Source: Donghicola sp041224595
GTDB lineage: Bacteria; Pseudomonadota; Alphaproteobacteria; Rhodobacterales; Rhodobacteraceae
DNA length: 64,000 nt
Reading direction: 5' to 3'
Assembly (NCBI RefSeq): GCF_041224595.1
Contig: NZ_JBGFGN010000113.1
Location: 46,087 to 110,086, forward strand
In this document: in pieces, positions 17,697-24,947 of the stretch
How the letters are laid out: every line of letters begins with the position of its first letter
Numbering within the stretch: position 1 is the stretch's first letter
Position numbers and translations under genes: made by a program
The notes under the pieces: model-generated
What the model was told of the DNA's origin: nothing
Seen by the model: only the letters and a program-made list of their open reading frames with translations
Databases searched by the model: none

Positions 17697-18425
17697 TCAG
17701 TGAGGCCGTCGATCCTGATGGACCGAGCAGCCGTCGGGCTTGGTGGTGGGGGCGCTGCGGTCCAGCGCCGCGCCAGTCCGGTCGCGGGCGGCCAGTCGCG
17801 CCTCGAGAAAAGCAATACGGTCCGTCATCTGTGCCAAAGCACGGCCCACGGGATCGGGGATCAAATGATGGTTCAAATCGACCCTATAGGTCTGGTTTAG
17901 CGGGCGGTCGGTTTGCACGATCCGCGCAGGGATGCCGACGACTGTGGTTTCGGCGGGAACCTCCTCGACCACGACCGAGTTTGCACCGACGCGGGCCCCT
18001 GCCCTCACGGTGATCGGCCCCAGAATTTTCGCGCCAGCGCCGACCATCACCCCGTCTTCTAGCGTTGGGTGACGCTTGCCCGGCGACCAAGACACCCCAC
18101 CAAGGGTGACGCCGTGATAGAGCGTTACATCGCGACCCACTTCGGCGGTTTCACCAATCACCACACCAGCGCCGTGGTCGATAAAGAAACCAGCGGCGAT
18201 TTTTGCCCCCGGATGGATGTCGATCCCCGTCGCCGCACGGGCCAGATAAGACAGCAGCCGCGCAGCGAACTTCCAGTTGGCTTTCCAAAGCCTGTGGGCA
18301 ATCCGGTGGGCCACAATCGCGTGCAGGCCCGGATAGGTCAGCGCGGTTTCGATCCGTCCTCGAGCCGCTGGGTCGCGGTCTCTGATGGCAGCAAAATCAC
18401 TCGCAACGAGCCGGCGAAAGGTCAT
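17697..18425 (-). CDS. nifP: NifP, nif-linked serine O-acetyltransferase (CysE family)
   Basis: 242 residues. The left-handed beta-helix is made of hexapeptide repeats (GIDIHPGAKIAAGFFIDHGAGVVIGETAEVG) with the catalytic DHGxGVVIGE block. It makes O-acetylserine, the cysteine precursor, so NifS has enough substrate for cluster assembly. It overlaps nifV by 4 bp. Housekeeping CysE is similar; the nif name rests on position. Confidence 0.9.
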   Translation of the reverse strand: MTFRRLVASDFAAIRDRDPAARGRIETALTYPGLHAIVAHRIAHRLWKANWKFAARLLSYLARAATGIDIHPGAKIAAGFFIDHGAGVVIGETAEVGRDVTLYHGVTLGGVSWSPGKRHPTLEDGVMVGAGAKILGPITVRAGARVGANSVVVEEVPAETTVVGIPARIVQTDRPLNQTYRVDLNHHLIPDPVGRALAQMTDRIAFLEARLAARDRTGAALDRSAPTTKPDGCSVHQDRRPH

Positions 18426-19603
18426 ACCCGTTGCTCCTCTGGGCTATTGGCCAGCACGCGGGTGAGACGGGCAACCATACGTGCCAGATCTTCTGGTGTG
18501 GCGCTCCGTTTCACTTTGATTGCGTGACGGCGGAGCAAGGGGCGCAGTCGTTCGACGATATCGTCTGTGGCGGGCAGACCTGCGGCTTCCAGAGCAGCGC
18601 GCAGACCCGCAACGCCTGAGTGCTTGCCGACCACGATCTGGCGTTCCCGTCCGAACCGCGCCGGAGCGCAGCGGGGATCTTCGTAGGTCTCCACGCATTT
18701 CAGGATCGCATCGACGTGGATGCCGGCTTCATGCGCAAACACCATTTCGCCAGTGATCGGTTTGGCGGGCGGCAAGGCGCGGCCCGACGCCATCGCGACC
18801 GTCAAGGACAACGCTGGCAAGGCACACAGGTTGATCCCCGTGGCAATTCCGTTGGCTTCGAGAGCAGCAGCAACCTCTTCGAGGGCTGCGTTCCCGGCCC
18901 GTTCCCCAAGCCCGTTGACGGTGACAGACAGGTGGGTCGCCCCCGCATGAGCAGCCATCATTGTATTGGCCGAAGCCATCCCGAAATCATTGTGGGCGTG
19001 AAATTCGATGGGCAGAGGGATGCGCGCGGTTAGGTCCGCAACCAGACGATAGGCCGCCATCGGGTCCAGAATACCCAAAGTATCAGCCAGCCGGAACCGG
19101 ATCGCGCCCGCGGCAGCGGCCACTTCGGCCAGTCGGATCAGAAATTCGGGATCGGTGCGGCTGGCATCTTCGGCACCGATGGACACCTCAAGGCCGCGCT
19201 CGGTCGCACAATAGACCAGTGTGGCCGTCTCGGTCAGAATCCAATCGCGGTCGCGGCGCAATTTGCCTTCAAGCTGGCGGTCCGAGGTGGGCACAGCGAG
19301 GTGCACGCGGCGAACGCCGGTCTTCTGGGCCATGTCCAGATCGCTCAGGCGCAGGCGGCACCAGACCACGGGGGTTGCCCGCCGCAGTTCCGCGGCCAAG
19401 GCGCGGATTTCGGCCAGTTCCTCATAGCCCATGGCAGCCACACCAAGTTCAATCTCGGCCACACCCGCGTCGTCCAACGCACGAGCAATGGCCAGTTTCT
19501 CGGCCAGAGAAAAGGCCACACCCGCCGTTTGCTCGCCATCCCGCAGGGTGGTGTCGCACAAGGTCACCGGCAGTGGGGTCTGGATCGGAGCAAACAGCGT
19601 CAT
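18422..19603 (-). CDS. nifV: NifV, homocitrate synthase
   Basis: 393 residues from the ATG at 19603, with AAGGAG upstream; the frame extends 5' without a better start. The DRE-TIM metallolyase N-terminus CDTTLRDGEQTAGVAFS binds the divalent metal, and HAHNDFGMASAN and GLGERAGNA are conserved. It condenses acetyl-CoA and 2-oxoglutarate to homocitrate, the organic ligand of the FeMo-cofactor. It lies 10 bp after nifS. Confidence 0.96.
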   Translation of the reverse strand: MTLFAPIQTPLPVTLCDTTLRDGEQTAGVAFSLAEKLAIARALDDAGVAEIELGVAAMGYEELAEIRALAAELRRATPVVWCRLRLSDLDMAQKTGVRRVHLAVPTSDRQLEGKLRRDRDWILTETATLVYCATERGLEVSIGAEDASRTDPEFLIRLAEVAAAAGAIRFRLADTLGILDPMAAYRLVADLTARIPLPIEFHAHNDFGMASANTMMAAHAGATHLSVTVNGLGERAGNAALEEVAAALEANGIATGINLCALPALSLTVAMASGRALPPAKPITGEMVFAHEAGIHVDAILKCVETYEDPRCAPARFGRERQIVVGKHSGVAGLRAALEAAGLPATDDIVERLRPLLRRHAIKVKRSATPEDLARMVARLTRVLANSPEEQRV

Positions 19604-19613
19604 GGCACTCTCC

Positions 19614-20816
19614 TTAGGCGTAAGCGGGGGTGAAGCCGCCGGGCTGTGCGCCCTCTTCGGACCAGAACGGGGACATCTGTCGCAGGCTGGCGATAATGTC
19701 AGGGACAACGTCCAGCACCCGGTCAATATCGGCTTCGGTCGTCTCACCGCTGAGCGAGAAGCGGATAGCGCCGTGGGCCGCGGTAAAGGGAATATCCATC
19801 GCCCGCAGCACGTGGCTGGGCTCCAGCGACCCCGAAGTACAGGCCGACCCCGATGAAGCCGCGATCCCTGCTTGATTGAGCTTGAGCAGGATTGCTTCGC
19901 CCTCGATGTACTCAAAAGCTATGGTCGAGGTGTTTGGCAGACGGTCCAGCGGATCACCCGTCACAAAGCAGTGGCCGACGGTTTCCAACAGGCCCTGTTC
20001 CAGCTTGTCACGCAGAGCGATCATGCGGGCGGTGTCTTCGGCCATCGAGCCCAAGGCCATCTGAGCTGCGACGCCCAAGCCGATGATTGCAGGCGCATTT
20101 TCAGTGCCAGCGCGACGACCGCGCTCTTGGTGGCCACCCCGCAGGAGCGGGCGGAACCGTGTGCCTTTGCGCAGATAGAGCGCGCCCAAGCCTTTGGGCC
20201 CGTGGAACTTGTGCGAGGACAGGGACAGCATGTCGATGTCGGTATTTTTCAGGTCGATGGGCAGCTTACCAACCGCCTGAACCGCGTCCGTGTGGAACAG
20301 CGCGCCAACCTCGTGGGCCAGCTCAGCCAGACCGTCCACGGGGAACACCGTTCCAGTCTCGTTATTGGCCCACATAAAGCTGACAAGTGCGACCTTTTCC
20401 GACAGCGCGGCACGATAGGCGTCGATGTCCAGACGGCCTTGCTTGTCCACTGGGATGCGGTGCACGACCACGCCCTCGTGCTTTTCCAGCCAATCGCAGA
20501 GCGACAGGATCGCGGGGTGCTCGACCATCGAGGTGATGATCTCGTTCCGGCCCTGCATCACCTGCAAAGCCGAGCGGATCGCGGTGTTGTTCGACTCCGT
20601 CCCGCCCGAGGTAAAGATAATCTCGTGGTCGAACTCCGCGCCGATCAGAGCCTGAAGGGATTTGCGGGCCTTGCGCAGGGCACCGCCGACTTCGGCGCCA
20701 AAGGCATGGATCGATGAGGCATTGCCGAACTGCTCAGTGAAATAGGGCAGCATGGCGTCCACAACTTCGGGATAGACGCGTGTGGTGGCGTTATTGTCCA
20801 GATAGACAGGGGTCAT
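19614..20816 (-). CDS. nifS: NifS, cysteine desulfurase
   Basis: 400 residues. The PLP lysine is in SLSSHKFHGPKGLGALY and the persulfide cysteine is in SSGSACTSGSLEPSHVL, the short-loop form of the NifS/IscS class I type. YLDNNATTRV begins the protein as usual. It gives sulfur to NifU. It starts 13 bp after nifU. Confidence 0.97.
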   Translation of the reverse strand: MTPVYLDNNATTRVYPEVVDAMLPYFTEQFGNASSIHAFGAEVGGALRKARKSLQALIGAEFDHEIIFTSGGTESNNTAIRSALQVMQGRNEIITSMVEHPAILSLCDWLEKHEGVVVHRIPVDKQGRLDIDAYRAALSEKVALVSFMWANNETGTVFPVDGLAELAHEVGALFHTDAVQAVGKLPIDLKNTDIDMLSLSSHKFHGPKGLGALYLRKGTRFRPLLRGGHQERGRRAGTENAPAIIGLGVAAQMALGSMAEDTARMIALRDKLEQGLLETVGHCFVTGDPLDRLPNTSTIAFEYIEGEAILLKLNQAGIAASSGSACTSGSLEPSHVLRAMDIPFTAAHGAIRFSLSGETTEADIDRVLDVVPDIIASLRQMSPFWSEEGAQPGGFTPAYA

Positions 20817-20829
20817 CGCAGGCGTCTCC

Positions 20830-21855
20830 TCAGGTTTTGGCGACGGGCATCACACGCACCATGCGGCCCAGAGCTTCGGTGATCTTCTTTTGCAGGCCGC
20901 CAAGGGTGTGGCTGGCCAGCTGGCAACCCGAGCACGCGCCGGACAGGTGAACCAGAACGAGGCTGCCTTCCATGTCGACTAGTTCCACATCACCGCCATC
21001 GGCGTTGAAGACGGGGCGCATTTCCTCGATGATTTTCGAAACGACAATCGCCTCTTTGGCGGGGCTGTATTGGGTGGGCGCTTCGGCGACCTCCACTGGG
21101 GCGGGGGCCGGAGCAGGTGCAGGTGCGGGCATCGCGATCTGAACGGGTGTTGGCGCGGCCGGAGCAGCAGCCGGTGCGGGCTTCAGATCAGGAATGACAA
21201 AGCCGGTGGCCTTTTGTTTGACCGGCTTGGGGGCTGCACCGAATACATAGGCCTCGTCTGCTGCGATCAGCCCTTCGGTGACCATGGCCGCATTTGTGTC
21301 AGCCAACAACTCTTCCAGCGGCTCGCGGCAGGAGTTACAGCCGCCGCCCGCCTTGGTGTAAAATGTCACCATCTCTAGCGTGGTCAGCTTGTTGGTGCGG
21401 ATGGCGCGTTCGATCATACCCGCGTCGACGCCAAAGCACTTGCAGATCAATGCGCCCTCTTCGTGGTCATCGTCTTCCAGCGTTTCACCGGTATAGGCGG
21501 CGACGGCTGCGGTCAGCGCCTCTTGGCCCATTACAGAGCAATGCATCTTTTCGGGGGGCAGTCCGTCAAGGAAGTCGGCTATGTCCTGATTGGTCAGCTT
21601 GCGGGCTTCGTCGATGGACTTGCCAATGATCAGCTCGGTCAGCGCCGAGGACGATGCAATCGCAGAGCCACAGCCGAAAGTCTGAAACTTGGCATCTTCG
21701 ATGATGTTCGTCTCGGGGTTCACCTTCAACATCAATTTCAGGGCGTCCCCGCAGGACAAGGAGCCGACCTCACCCACAGCGTTGGCATCGACCAGCGCGC
21801 CCGCATTGCGGGGATTGAAGAAGTATTCTTTGACTTTGTCACTATATTCCCACAT
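20830..21855 (-). CDS. nifU: NifU, three-domain iron-sulfur cluster scaffold
   Basis: 341 residues. The IscU-like domain (1-125) holds the three scaffold cysteines in GSLSCGDALK, TFGCGSAIASS and MHCSVMG. The central [2Fe-2S] domain (about 130-190) has CKC and CNSC. A proline/alanine-rich linker of about 55 residues follows, then the Nfu-like C-terminal domain with GACSGCQ. This is the full nif-type NifU. It supplies clusters to NifH, NifB and others. It is 15 bp after iscA. Confidence 0.97.
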   Translation of the reverse strand: MWEYSDKVKEYFFNPRNAGALVDANAVGEVGSLSCGDALKLMLKVNPETNIIEDAKFQTFGCGSAIASSSALTELIIGKSIDEARKLTNQDIADFLDGLPPEKMHCSVMGQEALTAAVAAYTGETLEDDDHEEGALICKCFGVDAGMIERAIRTNKLTTLEMVTFYTKAGGGCNSCREPLEELLADTNAAMVTEGLIAADEAYVFGAAPKPVKQKATGFVIPDLKPAPAAAPAAPTPVQIAMPAPAPAPAPAPVEVAEAPTQYSPAKEAIVVSKIIEEMRPVFNADGGDVELVDMEGSLVLVHLSGACSGCQLASHTLGGLQKKITEALGRMVRVMPVAKT

Positions 21856-21870
21856 CGGGCGCGCCTCCTC

Positions 21871-22191
21871 TTAGCAGAACGATTTGCCGCAGCCACAAGA
21901 GCTGGAGGCGTTGGGGTTTTCGAACACGAAACCGGACCCTTCGAGGCCAGAGACAAAGTCAATGGTCGTGCCCGACAGATGGGACTGGCTTTCGGGGTCG
22001 ATCAGGATGGTGACTTCGCCCGCCTGAACAATGGCGTCATCGGGCTGCTGCTCCAGCTCCAGAGCCATGCCGTATTTCAGGCCGGCACAGCCGCCGCCTT
22101 GCACCATGACACGCAGACCGGCCACGGGCTGTCCTGCACCGTCGATGGCGGTTTTGATTGCGCTGCGGGCGGGTTCGGTAATCTCGATCAT
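21871..22191 (-). CDS. iscA: IscA/HesB-type iron-sulfur carrier, nif-associated
   Basis: 106 residues from the ATG at 22191, preceded by CAGGAGCG; longer starts lack a ribosome-binding site and run into the promoter. The three A-type carrier cysteines are seen in QGGGCAGLKYG and the C-terminal SSCGCGKSF. It transfers clusters or iron during nitrogenase maturation. It is the first gene of the iscA-nifUSVPW-modABC-rpoN operon. Confidence 0.94.
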   Translation of the reverse strand: MIEITEPARSAIKTAIDGAGQPVAGLRVMVQGGGCAGLKYGMALELEQQPDDAIVQAGEVTILIDPESQSHLSGTTIDFVSGLEGSGFVFENPNASSSCGCGKSFC

Positions 22192-22231
22192 AGCACGCTC
22201 CTGTTGGATAAAGGGATTTGCCATAGGTCCA

Positions 22232-22247
22232 GCAAGGAAGGGGCCAA
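22232..22247 (-). promoter_or_regulatory. Sigma-54 promoter of the iscA-nifU operon
   Basis: On the minus strand: TTGGCCCCTTCCTTGC, with GG at 22245-22244, ten bases, then GC at 22233-22232. It lies about 40 bases before the iscA start and differs by one base from the nifE and rnfA promoters. Confidence 0.87.
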
Positions 22248-22293
22248 GCGTCAGGGGCACGCAATTTCAATGCCTTATCCAGAAACCGACAAA

Positions 22294-22307
22294 TGTCAGG
22301 AACGACA
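22294..22307. promoter_or_regulatory. Degenerate NifA-site candidate upstream of iscA
   Basis: TGT-CAGGAACG-ACA has the NifA half-sites at the expected distance (about 50 bp above the promoter) but with eight, not ten, bases between them. No perfect TGT-N10-ACA site is present in this gap, so this may be a weak site or chance. Confidence 0.3.
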
Positions 22308-22353
22308 ATGACGGGTTTGCGACACTTCTTTTCTTTGAGGGGGTCTTGGCCGA

Positions 22354-22833
22354 TTAGTCTTCGTCCGCCGCGTCCAGATGCGACAGCAGCCAAGCTCCGC
22401 CAAATCGGTCGGTAGGGTCGAGCGTCGCAGCGTGGGTCAGGTAGGCCTCGGCCAAGGGGCGATCCCCGAGCCGAGCGGCGCAATAGCCCAAAGCCACCAG
22501 CGCCTGCATATAATGGCCCGGCGCAAACTCCATGGCCGAAAAATCCGCATCCCCTGCCCTGACCTCGCGCCAATCTGCCGCGATATTCAAGCGGCGGGCA
22601 GCGTGGGTCAGGACGTGGGCGGCTTGATCCTGCGCAGAAGCGTAATCGTGGGTGTAGAAGTAGAACCGATAAGCGGCGAGCCGCACATCCGGGTCATCGG
22701 GCGCAATTTCCAGCGCACGGGCGATGGCGGCTGCGCTTTCCAGTGGCCGGGTGCGGGCAGCCTCGGCACCGCTGAGCAAGGTTTGGAAATCAGTCGGGGG
22801 CAAAACAGTCGGCTCGTTCCGGACAATCGTCAC
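22354..22833 (-). CDS. TPR-like protein at the end of the nifE operon
   Basis: Up to 159 residues from a GTG at 22833 that lies inside the end of nifQ; the true start could be further in. Helical repeats of TPR character are seen in AAAIARALEIAPDDPDVRLAAYRFYFY and ALGYCAARLGDRPLAEAYLTHAATLDP. It is the last gene before the iscA promoter. Tetratricopeptide proteins occur near nifQ in some diazotrophs, but the function is unknown; I infer a helper role from position alone. Confidence 0.75.
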   Translation of the reverse strand: MTIVRNEPTVLPPTDFQTLLSGAEAARTRPLESAAAIARALEIAPDDPDVRLAAYRFYFYTHDYASAQDQAAHVLTHAARRLNIAADWREVRAGDADFSAMEFAPGHYMQALVALGYCAARLGDRPLAEAYLTHAATLDPTDRFGGAWLLSHLDAADED

Positions 22834-23341
22834 AGGTTGGCGACAGACACAAGCTGAAGGCCGCGTCCGAGCAGATCTGGCGATAAAAGAACTTTTTCCA
22901 GCGCATATTGGCGTGGTTCGCAGCGGCCAAGCCTGGCAGATGGCGACGGATCATGGCGCTCAGGTAGGCACGGTTGGGCAGGCCCAGATCCTCCCACAGG
23001 TGGCGGGTCTCCATGGCGCGGCGCGCGATGATGGCCGCAAGCCAACGCGCTTCGGGGGTGCCCGCCTCGGACTTCCACAAGATAAGGGTCGCAATGGCCT
23101 GCTGGTCCGAAGGGCGCTCTGGAGCGGGCAGATGCAGATCGGGCAACAGGGCATTGGGCAGCCACTTATCCCGTAGAGCGGTCAGTTCCGCTCCAGACAG
23201 CCCTAGACGGTGTGTCAACGGCCCCTGCCCGGCCCTCCGCTCGGCCATGGCGTGTTCAAGGATATACATGATGTCCGCCCCGAATAGCGCAGTTCCGGCC
23301 AAAGCCGGAAGCGCGACAGGCTGATCAGTCCACGGCCGCAT
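22790..23341 (-). CDS. nifQ: NifQ, molybdenum donor for FeMo-cofactor synthesis
   Basis: 183 residues from the ATG at 23341. The frame extends 16 codons further upstream, but those codons lie inside the fdxB gene. The C-terminal cysteine motif C-X4-C-X2-C-X5-C (CLSPTCDDCPERADC) is diagnostic and binds the Mo-Fe-S cluster passed to NifEN. RWKKFFYRQIC precedes it as in other NifQ. It overlaps fdxB by 17 bp, implying coupled translation. Confidence 0.95.
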   Translation of the reverse strand: MRPWTDQPVALPALAGTALFGADIMYILEHAMAERRAGQGPLTHRLGLSGAELTALRDKWLPNALLPDLHLPAPERPSDQQAIATLILWKSEAGTPEARWLAAIIARRAMETRHLWEDLGLPNRAYLSAMIRRHLPGLAAANHANMRWKKFFYRQICSDAAFSLCLSPTCDDCPERADCFAPD

Positions 23342-23630
23342 GGGTCTGGCAATCCGAGGGGCAGACACGGGCACACGCGCCGCAACCAATGCAATTCTCG
23401 GGGTGGATCATCGACATAACGCTTTTGATGATCTCGTCCTCGACATCGTCGTATTCGTCAGTGCCGGGGCGGACCATTTCTCCATCCTCGGTCAGACCAT
23501 GCAGGGTCATCACATCGCGACCGCAAACCTTGAAGCACCGGCCGCAACCAATGCACTTGTCGGGGTCGATATTGGTCAGGAACTCGGGGACGTATTCCGC
23601 CCCCCCACGGGTATAAGCAACCATCGGCAT
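23325..23630 (-). CDS. fdxB: FdxB, nif-specific ferredoxin III
   Basis: 101 residues with two 4Fe-4S sites, CIGCGRCFKVC and CIGCGACARVC, separated by a longer linker with an acidic EYDDVEDE stretch, as in nif ferredoxin III. It is a candidate electron donor for cofactor assembly. It starts 4 bp after the CCE_0567-type gene. Confidence 0.94.
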   Translation of the reverse strand: MPMVAYTRGGAEYVPEFLTNIDPDKCIGCGRCFKVCGRDVMTLHGLTEDGEMVRPGTDEYDDVEDEIIKSVMSMIHPENCIGCGACARVCPSDCQTHAAVD

Positions 23631-23634
23631 CGGA

Positions 23635-23844
23635 TCAGGCCTCCGCCGCAGCTTTTTTGGCCGCCTTGAGGGCGCGGCGCGCCTCGGTCAGTTCCTTGAA
23701 CACCGCAAAAGTGTGCTCGGCCACTTCGGGGATTTTCTCCCAATCGGTGGGCAGCTCTTCGGACAGGTCATGTAGGGCCATTTTGGCTTCGGTAGAGCGC
23801 ATGGACAGCTTCTTGACCTTGGTTTGTAACTCTTCAATGCTCAT
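23635..23844 (-). CDS. Nif-associated small helical protein, CCE_0567 family
   Basis: 69 residues, two amphipathic helices (EELQTKVKKLSMRSTEAKMALHDLSEELP, then AVFKELTEARRALKAAKK) forming a Rop-like hairpin. It matches the CCE_0567 family of nif clusters, one member of which is a dimeric metal-binding protein. The role is unproven. Its start codon overlaps the stop of the 48-codon ORF upstream (ATGA). Confidence 0.87.
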   Translation of the reverse strand: MSIEELQTKVKKLSMRSTEAKMALHDLSEELPTDWEKIPEVAEHTFAVFKELTEARRALKAAKKAAAEA

Positions 23845-23987
23845 GACGGCTTCCTTTTTGCGGGTTTCTGTGAGGCCGAGCGCAGCCAGCGAGACATGGG
23901 CGTCCGCCCCGCAGAGGGCTTGAGCACCAAGGGTGGCCGCGGCGCGCGGGGCGTTTTGGGGGTGGGCAGCGGGACAATCTGGATCAT
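23841..23987 (-). CDS. Small 48-codon ORF in the nifX-fdxB interval
   Basis: An ATG at 23987, with GAGG just upstream (spacing of two bases), opens 48 codons ending in a TGA that overlaps the ATG of the next gene. The DUF269 gene ends only 4 bp upstream, so it fills the whole space between two conserved nif genes. The peptide is proline-rich and strongly basic (PLPTPKTPRAPRPP near the N-terminus and QKPAKRKPS at the end) with one tryptophan. I recognise no family. It could be a real coupled small protein or a spacer whose frame happens to stay open. Confidence 0.45.
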   Translation of the reverse strand: MIQIVPLPTPKTPRAPRPPLVLKPSAGRTPMSRWLRSASQKPAKRKPS

Positions 23988-23991
23988 GGCC

Positions 23992-24465
23992 TCAGCCCCG
24001 CGCTGCTTCTGGATAGGTGTCGATGGTGTCGACGGCGCTGGTGACCATCTTGTCGCCGGCTTCGGCCAGCTTGGCCCAGGTTTCGAAACCGAAACGGTGG
24101 ATGTCGCGCAGGTGTTTCGACACCACCACCAACTTGCCCGCGATCAGGACGATCCGGCCAAAGCCCTCGTGGCTCATTTTCTGCATCTGGCTGGCCATGC
24201 AACCGCTCCGCTTTTCAATGAGCAGGCCGACAGCATCATAGAACTTGCCAACGCGCCACATCACATCGGGATCGGGGTCGCCGATGATCGGGATTTCACG
24301 GCGCTCGTCTTTGGTCAGGATGAACTCTGCCATGGTGTCGGCGTCGGTCTTGTCATCCCATTGGCCATAGCTGTCCTCTGCGCGGATCACGGCCGCGAGT
24401 TGCTTGAGGAAGTCACTGTCGACCATTTCGCCCCCACGGGGCGACTCCAGTGTCTCTGCAGTCAT
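23992..24465 (-). CDS. NifX-associated nitrogen fixation protein (DUF269)
   Basis: 157 residues. ADTMAEFILTKDERREIPIIGDPDPDVMWRVGKFYDAVGLLIE is the family core. It nearly always sits right after nifX; its biochemical role is unknown. Its start shares a base with the nifX stop (TAATG). Confidence 0.93.
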   Translation of the reverse strand: MTAETLESPRGGEMVDSDFLKQLAAVIRAEDSYGQWDDKTDADTMAEFILTKDERREIPIIGDPDPDVMWRVGKFYDAVGLLIEKRSGCMASQMQKMSHEGFGRIVLIAGKLVVVSKHLRDIHRFGFETWAKLAEAGDKMVTSAVDTIDTYPEAARG

Positions 24466-24947
24466 TATACCGTTTCCTCTTCTTCGAAATCTTCCATGAA
24501 ATCAGGCTTCTGGTAGGTGCCTAGGATTTTACGCAGGAACGGCGGAGGGGTGCCGTTCAGCATCTCCTGAACTTGCGCCAGAACATCGGTGATTGGCTCC
24601 GCGTCCTTGCGTTTGATCGGATGGATGCCAGCCTTGACGACCTTGGCTGCTGACGGCCCGCCAATCGCCAGCGCAAAGAGCAGTGCACAGCCCTCGAGCG
24701 CTTCGACCTTGGGGGTGATTTTGTCGTCCTGATCGTCGTGCTTGCCCTTTTGGGCTGTGACGTTCCCGAATTCGTGGACGAACAAGAAGCGCGATCCGGT
24801 CTTCCAGACCTCGAAAACCGCAAATTTCTTGGCCGACCCGAAATGGGCATTCAGGTTTTCCATATCATTGGTCGCGATGGCCACACGCAGCGGCGTCTCG
24901 CCGGGTGCGGGACCATCGGTATCAACAAGACGCAATGTGCGGGACAT
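24465..24947 (-). CDS. nifX: NifX, FeMo-cofactor precursor carrier
   Basis: 160 residues from the ATG at 24947, preceded by GAGGAGTTC. RVAIATNDMENLNAHFGSAKKFAVFEV is the NifX/NafY cofactor-binding fold with the conserved histidine in NAHFGSA. NifX shuttles NifB-co or VK-cluster to NifEN. It overlaps the end of nifN by 26 bp. Confidence 0.94.
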   Translation of the reverse strand: MSRTLRLVDTDGPAPGETPLRVAIATNDMENLNAHFGSAKKFAVFEVWKTGSRFLFVHEFGNVTAQKGKHDDQDDKITPKVEALEGCALLFALAIGGPSAAKVVKAGIHPIKRKDAEPITDVLAQVQEMLNGTPPPFLRKILGTYQKPDFMEDFEEEETV

